From Streptomyces sp. R33 (GTDB lineage Bacteria; Actinomycetota; Actinomycetes; Streptomycetales; Streptomycetaceae): a DNA stretch of 64,000 nucleotides. Numbering within the stretch: position 1 is the first letter of the stretch; each line of letters opens with the position of its first letter. The stretch lies in the NCBI RefSeq assembly GCF_041200175.1, contig NZ_CP165727.1, forward strand, positions 4,777,501-4,841,500. The letters run 5' to 3'. Under the pieces are notes generated by a model. That model was not told where the DNA came from, did not search any database, and worked only from the letters and a program-made list of their open reading frames with translations. Below, piece by piece: positions 1-10,691 of the stretch. The translations under genes and the position numbers were made by a program.

Positions 1-2165
<2,165 letters not shown>

Positions 2166-2239
2166 AGTTGCTCGCGTCCACTGTGTTAGTTCTGAAATAA
2201 CGAACAGCTGTGTTCATGCCAGCGTTCAAATTTCATAGT

Positions 2240-2358
2240 GTTTCGGTGGTCATAGCGTTAGGGAAACGCCCGGTTACATTCCGAACCCGGAAGCTAAGCC
2301 TTTCAGCGCCGATGGTACTGCAGGGGGGACCCTGTGGGAGAGTAGGACGCCGCCGAAC
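2240..2358 (+). rRNA. 5S ribosomal RNA
   Basis: This is a roughly 119-nt gene that begins GTTTCGGTGGTCATAGCG and ends in the complementary CGCCGAAC, so the 5' and 3' ends pair in helix I. The internal motif CCGAACCCGGAAGCTAAG is the standard 5S loop. It lies about 75 nt after the 23S 3' end, which gives the usual 23S-5S order. No tRNA is seen in the spacer. Confidence 0.96.
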
Positions 2359-2370
2359 AATCATTGTGGG

Positions 2371-2402
2371 AAAGCCCCGCACCTTATGGTGCGGGGCTTT
2401 TC
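2371..2402 (+). terminator. rRNA operon terminator
   Basis: The inverted repeat AAAGCCCCGCACC / GGTGCGGGGCTTT has a 5-nt loop and is followed by T residues, 13 nt after the 5S end. It is a classic intrinsic terminator and lies just before the stop of the opposing DUF3626 gene. Confidence 0.9.
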
Positions 2403-2407
2403 TGCGT

Positions 2408-3244
2408 TTACGGGCATTGGCCGAAACGGGCCAGGTAATGCCAGACACGCTTCAGCGCCTGTTCGTCGTACCGGCCGGTGCGGGCCGCCTCGCCGAGGAT
2501 GCGGGGGGTCAGGTTGCCCGCCACGGCGATGGCCTCGCCGAGGTCGACGTACGCCTGGCCGCGGTAGTCGGGGTGGCGGCGGAGTTCTTCGACGGTGAGG
2601 TGGAAGCCGGCGTGCCATTCGAGCGCGCAGGGGAGCTTCTCGGCTGCCGCCTCGACCTCGGTGCCCCGATGGCTGGGGTCCAGTACGAGCGCGGCGACGT
2701 CACGGTCGAGCCGGACGGGGGCGTGGATCTGGGCCTCGACGTAGTCGTCCAGGGCGTCTTGGTCGTCGGCCTCCGCGAGGGCGATCAGGGACATGCGGTC
2801 CGCGACGCCGAAGGATTCGGGCTCGAGGTAGCTGTCCGGGTAGCAGAACGTGGTCCGGGGCAGGACCTCCGCCGTGAGGCGGAAGTGCGCGGAGCCGAAG
2901 CGGGGTGCGGCGCCGACCGGGCGGCGGCGGTGGTTCAAGGCGCCGTAGACGGGGCGGGATTCGGCCGGCGCGTCGTCGTAGGCGCCTGCGAAGATGCGGC
3001 TCTCCCAGTGCCAGCGGGCTCCGCCTGCATGGGCGGTGAGGCCGCCGTTGCTGGTGCCCGTGACGAATTGCGAGCGGTACACGCCGTCCTCGGCGAGCGC
3101 GGTGAGGATCGGGCGGTCGCCGAAGACGCGGTCCGGGTGGAAGTTGAGCGTCACCGTGAGGGTCGGGTCCAGTGGGGGGCCCGACGCGAGATCGGTGACG
3201 TGGCGGAGGGCCCGGACGTGTGGATTCATGGATGCAGTGTGCAT
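2408..3244 (-). CDS. DUF3626 family protein
   Basis: This encodes a 278-residue soluble protein of the DUF3626 family. Diagnostic segments are LNFHPDR near residue 33, YRSQFVTGTSNGGLTA near 56 and GGARWHWE near 74. No signal peptide or membrane segment is visible. The biochemical role is unknown. An alternative start five codons downstream (MNPHVRAL, 3229) is possible and would leave the domain intact. It runs convergently towards the rRNA operon and is divergent from the acetyltransferase at 3270, with only about 25 bp between starts, so the two promoters must overlap. Confidence 0.8.
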   Translation of the reverse strand: MHTASMNPHVRALRHVTDLASGPPLDPTLTVTLNFHPDRVFGDRPILTALAEDGVYRSQFVTGTSNGGLTAHAGGARWHWESRIFAGAYDDAPAESRPVYGALNHRRRPVGAAPRFGSAHFRLTAEVLPRTTFCYPDSYLEPESFGVADRMSLIALAEADDQDALDDYVEAQIHAPVRLDRDVAALVLDPSHRGTEVEAAAEKLPCALEWHAGFHLTVEELRRHPDYRGQAYVDLGEAIAVAGNLTPRILGEAARTGRYDEQALKRVWHYLARFGQCP

Positions 3245-3269
3245 CAGTCCTGTGATTGGATCCGCGATT

Positions 3270-3824
3270 ATGGATCAGTATGTGATGCGCGCGGTGCGGG
3301 GCGACGAATGGGAGAAGGTCAAGGAGTTGCGGATCGCCGCTTTGCGGGATCCGGCGGCGCCGGTGGCCTTCCTGGAGACCCTGGCCGAAGCGGAGGCCAG
3401 GCCCGATGAGTTCTGGCAGGACCGGGCGCAGGGGGCTTCGCACGGGCGGCGGGCGCGGCAGTTCGTGGCCGAGGCTCCGGACGGGCGGTGGGTCGGGTCG
3501 GTGACCGTCCTGGTCGAGGAGGGCGGGACCAGCGACTTCTTCGAGCGGGTCGTCGAGCAGACCCAGGGGCATGTCGTGGGTGTGTTCGTACGGCCGGAGC
3601 AGCGGGGTACCGGGGTGACCGACGGCCTGTTCGCGGCCGCGCTGGACTGGGCCTGGTCGCTGGAGGGGCCGGCGCTGGAGCGCGTACGGCTCTTCGTGCA
3701 CGAGGACAACGAGCGGGCCGGGGCGTTCTACCGGCGGTTCGGGTTCCGGGCGAGCGGGGAGGTCGTGCCGGTGCCGGCGGATCCGGGGGCCAAGGAGTTC
3801 GAGTACGTGCTGCCGCGTCCCTAG
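3270..3824 (+). CDS. GNAT family N-acetyltransferase
   Basis: This is a 184-residue cytoplasmic acetyltransferase. The acetyl-CoA-binding motif A reads VRPEQRGTGVTDGLFAAAL (about residues 108-126), followed by motif B HEDNERAGAFYRRFGF (about 146-161), both typical of GNAT enzymes. The substrate is unknown. The ATG at 3270 is chosen because the conserved domain begins directly after it; upstream in-frame codons run into the divergent DUF3626 gene. The TAG stop lies inside a CTAG site that also forms the left end of a MITE-like palindrome. Confidence 0.85.
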   Translation: MDQYVMRAVRGDEWEKVKELRIAALRDPAAPVAFLETLAEAEARPDEFWQDRAQGASHGRRARQFVAEAPDGRWVGSVTVLVEEGGTSDFFERVVEQTQGHVVGVFVRPEQRGTGVTDGLFAAALDWAWSLEGPALERVRLFVHEDNERAGAFYRRFGFRASGEVVPVPADPGAKEFEYVLPRP

Positions 3825-3902
3825 GGGGTGTCGTCAAAGTAGCGTCGTCCGCCCGTAAGGGCGGGGCCGCCGGCCAGACGGGACTTTGACGACACCCCCT
3901 AG
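3821..3902. repeat. MITE-like palindromic element at shared CTAG site
   Basis: A perfect 20-bp inverted repeat (3821-3840 and 3883-3902; left arm CTAGGGGGTGTCGTCAAAGT) flanks 42 bp that contain a further small hairpin (GCCC-GTAA-GGGC). It can be read as an element of about 76 bp with terminal GGGGGTGTCGTC inverted repeats inserted into CTAG, with TA duplicated. Both TA copies supply TAG stop codons: one to the acetyltransferase on the left, the other to the T4SS coupling-like gene on the right. No transposase is present, so mobility would need one in trans. It may also act as a bidirectional terminator. Confidence 0.75.
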
Positions 3903-5458
3903 TACTGGAGCGCAGCTGCCTCCGGCCAGCGGGCGCGGGCCTGTTCGCGGCTGCGGCACAGGGCGAGCAGGGGGAGGGTCCCGTCCTGGAGCAGCTCGGG
4001 GAGCTGGGGGATCGGGGCCACGGCCGCGACGTCCTCGAGGACCAGCGTGAGTGGTGGGTCGAGCCGGCCGTGGGATGACCGTGCGGCCATGCGGCGGCCG
4101 TGCTCGACCACGCTCGCGGCGAGTGCGGTGAGCAGGGGCATCGCACCCGGGTGGGTGCGGGGGTCTTCCAGCGGTTCTCCCACCATGTAGAGGGTGCCCC
4201 CTTCGCTCACGAACGATGCGAGGGTGAGTGCATCTGTTCGGTTCGGGTTGCAGGCCTCGCGGATGTGGATGGACGTGAGGCAGGAGAGGGCACGGGCCGT
4301 CAGGTTCTGGGCCTGCTCGCGGCGTTCGGGGTGCGCGGTGAGGGCGCTCTCGAGTTCGCCGGCGGAGCCGGGGGCGGCCTGGGGGTGGGTACGGAGGATG
4401 CGGACCGGGTCCTGGGCGTTGTTGCCCTGGGCCCAGCGGTGCAGCTGCTTGAACGGGCGGTCGTCGAGGGCGGCGGCCTGGAGCCAGCTGCGCAGGAGCG
4501 TTTCCGCGGTGTCGGCGACGGCTGCGTCCATGCGGGCCTGCGGGCGTACGGGGGACAGGAGCGCGGTGGCGCGGGCGGCGGCGGTGTCGCGGTCGGCGCA
4601 GGCATCGGCGGGGTTCCAGTGCATGCGGGCCGGGGTGTCGCAGAGGTGCGAGGGGTCGTAGAGGAGGACCGGGCCGAGTTTGGCGCGGGCGTCCTTCGTC
4701 TCTGCCCAGAGGGCGGGGGAGGAGGTGAGGACCAGGGCCGCGCCGGGGGCTGCAGCCAGGGCTTCGGTGGCCAGGTGGTGGCGCTCCGGGGGAGCGGCGT
4801 AGGTCAGGGTGGCGCGGGAGTTGCCGGGGGCGCTGCCCCTGGGCCCCTGCGCCTCGAACGCCGGCGGCGCCGGATCGGCCGGCCCGGCTTGGATGGGCAG
4901 CGGGGTCGGGTCGGGGAGCGGGGTCGGGGTCGCCGGGCGGGAGTTGCCGGGGGCGCTGCCCCTGGACCCGTGCGCCTCGAACGCCGGCGGGACTGGATGG
5001 GCCGCCCCGGCCGGAAGGGGCTGCTGGGCCGGGTGGTGACCCCCGGCTGGGATGGGCGTCCCGGCTGGGACGGGTGCTCCGGCTGGGACGGGTGCCCCGG
5101 CCGGGTTGGCTCGGCGGGATTTCGTGCGGGCGATGATGCCCATGGCGAAGACCGTCAGGACGAAGAGCACCAGGAGTTGGCTGATGAAGAGGCCCCAGAA
5201 CAGGCCCCAACCGGAGAGGGCCGAGGGGTCCGTGTCGGGCCAGGCTCCTGGGACGTCGTGCGGTTGGGTTATCAGGGCGCGGACCGCGCCGGGGGTGCGG
5301 GTGAACGTCACCGTGGACGGCCAGGCGCCCTTCGAGAAGAGCGCGGCCAGGCCCGTGGAGGTCCAGACGAGGGCCGCCAGCCCCAGGAGGAAGGCGAGGA
5401 GGGCGAGGAGGAGGGCGTCCGGGATGCCGCCCGGTTTTCCGTTCCGTTCGTCGTGCAT
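3899..5458 (-). CDS. VirD4/TraG-like coupling protein, ATPase motifs degenerate
   Basis: 519 residues. Two N-terminal hydrophobic segments (about 15-37 and 88-112) are followed by a Pro/Ala/Gly-rich linker with repeated PAGAP-type units. A TraG/TraD-like domain then includes LLYDPSHL (a coupling-protein DPxG-like segment), EGGTLYMVGE and, near the C terminus, LVLEDVAAVAPIPQLPELL, which aligns with the Walker B region LDEAANIAPLPxLP of type IV coupling proteins. No GxxxxGKT/S Walker A is present where expected, before PGAALVLTSSPAL. The Walker B acidic pair is shifted, and the protein ends soon after that motif. ATPase activity is therefore doubtful. The ATG overlaps the upstream stop (TAATG), making this the last gene of the six-gene operon. 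Its stop lies in the MITE-like CTAG end. Confidence 0.7.
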   Translation of the reverse strand: MHDERNGKPGGIPDALLLALLAFLLGLAALVWTSTGLAALFSKGAWPSTVTFTRTPGAVRALITQPHDVPGAWPDTDPSALSGWGLFWGLFISQLLVLFVLTVFAMGIIARTKSRRANPAGAPVPAGAPVPAGTPIPAGGHHPAQQPLPAGAAHPVPPAFEAHGSRGSAPGNSRPATPTPLPDPTPLPIQAGPADPAPPAFEAQGPRGSAPGNSRATLTYAAPPERHHLATEALAAAPGAALVLTSSPALWAETKDARAKLGPVLLYDPSHLCDTPARMHWNPADACADRDTAAARATALLSPVRPQARMDAAVADTAETLLRSWLQAAALDDRPFKQLHRWAQGNNAQDPVRILRTHPQAAPGSAGELESALTAHPERREQAQNLTARALSCLTSIHIREACNPNRTDALTLASFVSEGGTLYMVGEPLEDPRTHPGAMPLLTALAASVVEHGRRMAARSSHGRLDPPLTLVLEDVAAVAPIPQLPELLQDGTLPLLALCRSREQARARWPEAAALQY

Positions 5459-6876
5459 TACGCCACCGTTGTTGCCGAGCCCGGGCCGCCGTTGCGGTGG
5501 CGTTCCATCAGGAGGGCTCTTTCCTCCGCCTCCAGTTCGGCTGCCAGCAGGTCGTCGGGGAGCTGGGGCTGGGGTGAGGATTCCGTCATGGCGCGGTCCG
5601 TGTAGACGAGGGGGCGTTCCGCCTCGGTGATCAGGTGTTTGACCACCTGGACGTTGCCGTTGACGTCCCAGACCGCGATGCCGGGAGTGAGGGTCGGGAT
5701 GATCTCCACCGCCCAGCGGGGCAGGCCCAGGACCCGGCCCGTCGCTCGGGCCTCGTCCGCCTTCTGGGCGTAGATCGTGCGGGTCGAGGCCATCTTGAGG
5801 ATGGCCGCGGCCTCGCGGGCGGCCGCGCCGTCGACGACGTCCGAGAGGTGGTGGACGACGGCTACGAAGGACAGGCCGAGGCGGCGGCCGAACTTGAGGA
5901 GGCGCTGGAACAGCTGGGCCACGAACGGGCTGTTGATGATGTGCCAGGCTTCCTCGACCAGGAAGATGCGCTTCTTGCGGTCGGGGCGGATCCAGGTGTG
6001 TTCCAGCCAGACGCCCACGATCGCCATCAGGATCGGCATGGCGATCGAGTTGCGGTCGATGTGGGACAGGTCGAAGACGATGAGGGGGGCGTCGAGGTCG
6101 ATGCCCACCGTGGTGGGGCCGTCGAACATGCCGCGGAGGTCGCCGTCGACCAGGCGGTCGAGGACGAGGGCGACGTCGAGGCCCCAGGCGCGGACATCGT
6201 CTATGTCGACGTTCATGGCCTCCGCGGACTCGGCCTCCGGGTGGCGGAGCTGTTCCACGATGTCCGTGAGGACCGGCTGGCGGTCGCGGATGGCGTCGAC
6301 GACGTACGCGTGCGCGACCTTGAGGGCGAAGCCGGAGCGTTCGTCGAGGCCGTGGCCCATGGCGACTTCGATGATGGTCCGGAGCAGCGCGAGCTGGCCG
6401 GTCGTCGTGATCGCCGGGTCGAGGGGGTTGAGGCGGATCCCGTCGTCGTTGGCGGCGATGGGGTCCAGGCGGATGGGGGTTATCCCCAGCTGCTGGGCGA
6501 TCAGGTTCCACTCGCCGACGCCGTCCTCGCCTTGGGCGTCGAGGACGACGACCTGGCGGTCCCGGAAGCGGAGCTGGCGCAGTACGTACGTCTTCTCCAG
6601 GGCGGACTTGCCGTTGCCGGACTCGCCGAGGACCAGCCAGTGCGGGGCCGGGAGCTGCTGCCCGTACAGCTGGAAGGGGTCGTAGATGTAGCCCTTGCCG
6701 CTGTAGACCTCGCGGCCGATGATGACGCCGGAGTCGCCGAGGCCGGGGGCGGCGGTGGGCAGGTAGACGGCCTGCGCCTGCCCGGTGGAGGTGCGTACGG
6801 GCAGGCGCGTGGTCTCGACCTTGCCGAACAGGAAGCTGGTGAAGGCGTCCGTCAGAGCGGACATGGGATCTCGCAT
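5458..6876 (-). CDS. VirB4-like conjugation ATPase (C-terminal motor half)
   Basis: 472 residues. Walker A is GESGNGKS (84-91); Walker B is IFLVEEAW (304-311), the VirB4/TraC signature with Glu in place of the usual Asp. VVVLDAQGEDG near 110 is also characteristic. At about 470 residues it covers only the motor half of a normal VirB4 (about 800). The missing N-terminal half is supplied by the upstream SCO6880-type protein. It probably powers substrate or pilin handling at the inner face of a T4SS-like channel. The ATG at 6876 is preceded by GGAGGGAA at a usable distance; in-frame codons further upstream overlap the preceding gene. The gap to the preceding stop is 19 bp. Confidence 0.85.
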   Translation of the reverse strand: MRDPMSALTDAFTSFLFGKVETTRLPVRTSTGQAQAVYLPTAAPGLGDSGVIIGREVYSGKGYIYDPFQLYGQQLPAPHWLVLGESGNGKSALEKTYVLRQLRFRDRQVVVLDAQGEDGVGEWNLIAQQLGITPIRLDPIAANDDGIRLNPLDPAITTTGQLALLRTIIEVAMGHGLDERSGFALKVAHAYVVDAIRDRQPVLTDIVEQLRHPEAESAEAMNVDIDDVRAWGLDVALVLDRLVDGDLRGMFDGPTTVGIDLDAPLIVFDLSHIDRNSIAMPILMAIVGVWLEHTWIRPDRKKRIFLVEEAWHIINSPFVAQLFQRLLKFGRRLGLSFVAVVHHLSDVVDGAAAREAAAILKMASTRTIYAQKADEARATGRVLGLPRWAVEIIPTLTPGIAVWDVNGNVQVVKHLITEAERPLVYTDRAMTESSPQPQLPDDLLAAELEAEERALLMERHRNGGPGSATTVA

Positions 6877-6895
6877 GGGCGGCACTTCCCTCCAG

Positions 6896-8458
6896 CTAGC
6901 GTCGGATGCCGGTGGCGAACGGCAGGGTGTTGACGAAGGCGCGGTGGTGCTCGCGGTCACACCATTCGAGCTTCAGGTACGACTTGCCCGCCGAGGCGCG
7001 GATGGTGCGCTTGTCCCGGGCGAGGGCCTCCGGCGATCGCGACGACACCGTGATGTACCCGACCAGGTTGACTCCTGCCGCACCGCTGGCGAGATCTTCA
7101 CCTCTTTGGTCTAGCCGGCCGTGGGCGGCGATGTCGCGGGGGTCGACGGTCCGGTTCATCTTGGCGGCGCGGCTGGCGTCGGCCTCGTCGTTGGTCTTCT
7201 CGGTGAGCATGCGCTCGATGGCCACCTCGGTGGGCTCCAGATCCATGGTGACGGCGACGGTGCGGATCACGTCCGGGGTGTGGACGAGGAGGGGCGCGAG
7301 GAAGTTGACGCCGACCGGGGTCATCGGCCATTCCTTCACCCAGGCCGTGGCGTGGCACCAGGGGGCGCGGGTGGAGGACTCGCGGGTCTTGGCCTGCAGG
7401 TACGTGGGTTCCACCGCGTCGAGTTCGGCCGGCCAGGCGTTGCGCTTGGTCATGGCCTGGATGTGGTCGATGGCGTGGTCCGGGTCGTACATGGAGTGCA
7501 CGAGGGAGGCGAGGCGGCCCTGGCCCAGGGGCTGGCGGACGCGGATGTCGGCCTCGGCGAGGCGGGCGCAGATGTCGGTGAGCTCGCGGGCCATGACGAT
7601 GGCGAGGCCGGCGTCGCGGTCGAGCTTGCGGCCCTTGTGGGGGGTGCCGGCGCGGGCGATGGTGTGGGCCTCGGCGGCGAGTTCGCGCGTGTAGTGCATG
7701 CAGGCGACGAGGTACGCGCGGTGCTGCTCGGAGGAGGTGGAGACCATCGACTGGAGCTGGTCGTACGAGTCGCGCAGCCAGACGGGGGCGTGGGTGTCGC
7801 CGCGCTGGGCGACGTCCTTGGCGTGGGCGTCCGGGTCCGCGGGGAGCGTACGGGCGAGCATCTGGAGGCGGGTGACGAAGCCGTCGCCGTTGGCCACGTG
7901 CTTGAGGAGGGTGCCGAAGCGGTCGACGAGGGCTTCCTGGTCCTCGCTGTCGCGCAGGCCGACGCCGGGGCCTTCGATCTCGATGGCAGCGGTGACGGTT
8001 CTGCGGTCGGCGTGGAGGAGGACGGCGATCTCGTCGGGGCCGAAGGGGGCGGCGAGCCAGTTGATCCGGCCGATGCCGGGGGGCGGGCCGACCTCGACCT
8101 CGCGGCCGTCGGCGGCGCGGACGCCGGCTTCCATGGCGCCGGAGCGGTAGGTCGTACCGCGGCGCAGGGTGCGCTTGTAGCTGCGGTTGATCTCGAACCA
8201 CTTGTAGAAGGTGCGGCCCTTGTACGGGACGTACACGGCGGCGAGCGCGAGCATGGGGAACCCGGCGAGGGTGACGATGCGCAGGGTGAGTTCGGGGACG
8301 AGCAGGCCGCTCATCATGCCGAGGAACGCGCCGGCGATGATCAGGGCGATCTCGCCGCTTTCGCGGTTCTTGCCGACGATCGCGTTCGGCCGGGCCCGGC
8401 CGATGAGATACGTGCGGCGGGGCGTGACCGGGTGCAGCTGGTGTGACTGGGTCGTCAA
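6896..8458 (-). CDS. SCO6880 family protein (PrgI/VirB3 plus VirB4 N-terminal-like)
   Basis: 520 residues. An N-terminal tail is followed by two closely spaced membrane helices (about 37-77, a PrgI/VirB3-like hairpin), then a large soluble region without a P-loop, resembling the N-terminal domain of VirB4. The segment RTYLIGRARPNAIVGKN is typical of the SCO6880 family seen in actinobacterial T4SS-like loci. The start is TTG: AGGAGGTGA lies 6 nt upstream and the TTG overlaps the previous stop as TTGA. It presumably forms a complex with the VirB4 ATPase encoded next. The family assignment is solid; the structural role is inferred. Confidence 0.8.
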   Translation of the reverse strand: MTTQSHQLHPVTPRRTYLIGRARPNAIVGKNRESGEIALIIAGAFLGMMSGLLVPELTLRIVTLAGFPMLALAAVYVPYKGRTFYKWFEINRSYKRTLRRGTTYRSGAMEAGVRAADGREVEVGPPPGIGRINWLAAPFGPDEIAVLLHADRRTVTAAIEIEGPGVGLRDSEDQEALVDRFGTLLKHVANGDGFVTRLQMLARTLPADPDAHAKDVAQRGDTHAPVWLRDSYDQLQSMVSTSSEQHRAYLVACMHYTRELAAEAHTIARAGTPHKGRKLDRDAGLAIVMARELTDICARLAEADIRVRQPLGQGRLASLVHSMYDPDHAIDHIQAMTKRNAWPAELDAVEPTYLQAKTRESSTRAPWCHATAWVKEWPMTPVGVNFLAPLLVHTPDVIRTVAVTMDLEPTEVAIERMLTEKTNDEADASRAAKMNRTVDPRDIAAHGRLDQRGEDLASGAAGVNLVGYITVSSRSPEALARDKRTIRASAGKSYLKLEWCDREHHRAFVNTLPFATGIRR

Positions 8459-9789
8459 CGCCCGTCACCTCCTGTGTTCCTCGTACTCGAGCTCGTGCGG
8501 GGCGGGGGTGCGGCGGAGGGGACGGATCCGCCGCCGGCCCCGCCGCCGGAGGTGGGGCGGCTGCTGTGGGCGGCCACGCCTCCGGAGAGGGGGTTGGCGG
8601 GGCGGGGGGCGCCGGAGCCGCCGCCGTCACCGCCTCCGCGGTGGGCGCCGCGGCTGCTGTGCGTCTTGATGCCCTGGGAGACGAGGGAGGCCGGGGAGCT
8701 GATGACGGCGGCGGCCTGGGCGCCGTCGGTGGCCTTGCTGCGGCCCGCGCGGGCGGAGGCGATCTCGTCGCCGAAGCCGGGGACGAAGCGGTAGATCATC
8801 GCGGACGCGAAGATCGCCAGGAGGATGATGGCGAGGCCGGAGACGACGGCGGAGAAGGCATTGGGGCCCTTCTCGCCGGCGAGGGCTCCGGCGAGGCCGA
8901 GGACGATGACGATGACCGGCTTCACGAGGATGACGGCGATCATGATGCCGGCCCAGCGGCGGACGTGGCCCCAGAGGTTCCGGTCGACGAGCCCCGCGTA
9001 GACGACGACGCCGAGGAGGGCGCCGACGTAGAGGAGGGCGGCCCGGATGAAGAGCTCGAGGAAGAGGACGCCGGCGGCGAGGACGGTGACGAGGGAGACG
9101 ACGATCAGCATGATCGGGCCGCCGCCGATGGAGTCGCCCTTCTTGAGGGCCTCGATGAAGGAGCCGAAGAAGACGTCGGTCTGGCCGCCGCTCGCCGAGG
9201 CGATGACTTCTGTGACGCCGTCGGTGGCGGAGACGACGGTGTAGAGGATCAGGGGGGTGAAGGCGGAGGCGAGGACGGTGAGCCAGAGGAAGCCGACGGC
9301 TTCGGAGATGGCGGTGGTGAGGGGGACGCCGCGGATGGCGCGCTTGGCGACGGCGAAGAGCCAGAGGACGAGTGTGAGGATGGTGGAGGCGGCGAAGACG
9401 ATGGCGTACTGCTTGAGGAAGGCGCCGTTGGTGAAGTCGACGTTGGCGGAGCCGTTGATCGCTTTGCTGAGCTCGGTGACGATCCAGGCGGCGGCGTCGG
9501 CGCAGCCCTTGGCCAGGGAGGCGAGGGGGTTGAGGGCGTCGGCCGGGTCGCTGGGCGCCAAGCCCGTGCGGGGGGCTCCGCCGGTGGCGCCGCTGCCGCG
9601 CTCGCAGTAGTCCTTGGCCGGGCCCACGATCAGGTCGCACCGGTTGTCATTGGGCTGCGAGGCCGATGGGGACGGGGACGGGGACGTCGGTGGGGTGGGG
9701 GCTGCGGAGGCGCGGGCCGACAGGAGCACAACTGTCGCCTGTGCAGCGGCCAGGGCCCCGGTGACGCGGAGGGTGCGGCTACCGGGCAT
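8455..9789 (-). CDS. VirB6/TrbL-like polytopic membrane protein
   Basis: 444 residues. A signal peptide (MPGSRTLRVTGALAAAQATV) is followed by a short Pro/Ser-rich stretch, then five to seven hydrophobic helices between about residues 140 and 350. The C-terminal 90 residues are Gly/Ser/Pro-rich and probably disordered. The layout matches the TrbL/VirB6 component of T4SS, the inner-membrane channel. Sequence conservation is weak, so the assignment relies on topology and context. The ATG at 9789 has GGAGGG upstream and overlaps the preceding gene by 11 bp. Confidence 0.65.
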   Translation of the reverse strand: MPGSRTLRVTGALAAAQATVVLLSARASAAPTPPTSPSPSPSASQPNDNRCDLIVGPAKDYCERGSGATGGAPRTGLAPSDPADALNPLASLAKGCADAAAWIVTELSKAINGSANVDFTNGAFLKQYAIVFAASTILTLVLWLFAVAKRAIRGVPLTTAISEAVGFLWLTVLASAFTPLILYTVVSATDGVTEVIASASGGQTDVFFGSFIEALKKGDSIGGGPIMLIVVSLVTVLAAGVLFLELFIRAALLYVGALLGVVVYAGLVDRNLWGHVRRWAGIMIAVILVKPVIVIVLGLAGALAGEKGPNAFSAVVSGLAIILLAIFASAMIYRFVPGFGDEIASARAGRSKATDGAQAAAVISSPASLVSQGIKTHSSRGAHRGGGDGGGSGAPRPANPLSGGVAAHSSRPTSGGGAGGGSVPSAAPPPRTSSSTRNTGGDGR

Positions 9790-10612
9790 AGGTGAACCCT
9801 CCGAACTCCGTTGCAGCCTTTGCGATCTCCTCGGCCGTGGAGGCCGTGCGGTCCGTGTGGACCGGGGCCGGCCCGTCCTTCTGGGCGAAGCTTTCGACCT
9901 TCCAGTCGTTCTCCGCCCAGCGGAGAGTCAGCGTCATGGTGAACCAGTCGTTGCTGACCGGGTTGGTGGAGCCGACGCCTGCAGTGCCGAATACGCCTGT
10001 GCACCACACATCGATGGACGTGGTCGTGTCGGAGTACTTGGTCGTCTTGGTGCCGACCGGAACGGTCCGAGAGATGTATGTCAGGCCCTGCGCCGCATTT
10101 CCGTTGGCGTCCAGTCCGGCCTGGTCCAGGAACGTCTTGCCGTAGGCCTGATCAAGTCTGGTCTCGAGCTCGGACACCTTGTCCGCTACGAAGACCTGGC
10201 GGACGATCTGGCGCCGCACCTGTGGTTTCAGGATGTCCGCGGAAACAAGCGCGACCGCGTAGTTGGCGGCGGCCGATTGGGCTCCCTGTTCGTCGTGCGC
10301 GAAGCCCTTCGGGATGCCGCCGTTCTTGCCGTCCACCGGGCGGGTGCCTGTGGCCTGGGTGGAGGCGGGGGCAGGGGGGGTGTCTGCCGAGGGGGTGGTG
10401 GGGGTGTCGCCCGACTGGTTCGCGAACGCGATCGCGGCGATCAGGAGGACCACCACGCCGACCACCGTGACCAGGCCCCGGGAGGCGCGGGGGGTGCGTC
10501 GGGGGGTGCCGTACGGGTCCGAGGGGGCGTCGGGGAGGCGGGTGCGGGTCTGGCCCGTGCCGCCGATCTCGCCGTAGCCGTCGCCACCGCCGTACTGGTC
10601 TTCGTTGCTCAT
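9779..10612 (-). CDS. VirB8/TcpC-like conjugal transfer protein
   Basis: 277 residues. A cytoplasmic Gly/Tyr-rich tail of about 45 residues is followed by one membrane helix (LVTVVGVVVLLIAAIAFANQ), a Pro/Thr linker and an extracytoplasmic domain of about 190 residues. The C-terminal NTF2-like segment ends TLTLRWAENDWKVESF. The shape matches TcpC of Gram-positive conjugative elements and VirB8 of T4SS. The ATG at 10612 (MSNEDQYGGG) is preferred over an upstream in-frame codon at 10663 because the earlier residues are Arg/His-rich and uncharacteristic. Confidence 0.65.
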   Translation of the reverse strand: MSNEDQYGGGDGYGEIGGTGQTRTRLPDAPSDPYGTPRRTPRASRGLVTVVGVVVLLIAAIAFANQSGDTPTTPSADTPPAPASTQATGTRPVDGKNGGIPKGFAHDEQGAQSAAANYAVALVSADILKPQVRRQIVRQVFVADKVSELETRLDQAYGKTFLDQAGLDANGNAAQGLTYISRTVPVGTKTTKYSDTTTSIDVWCTGVFGTAGVGSTNPVSNDWFTMTLTLRWAENDWKVESFAQKDGPAPVHTDRTASTAEEIAKAATEFGGFTYAR

Positions 10613-10691
10613 TCCGTGTCCGCCCCCTCTGCGTCGTACGACGGTGGTGTGGTGAGTCCTCATCAGGTCCGGCAGCCGGTGGGCGGCCCGG

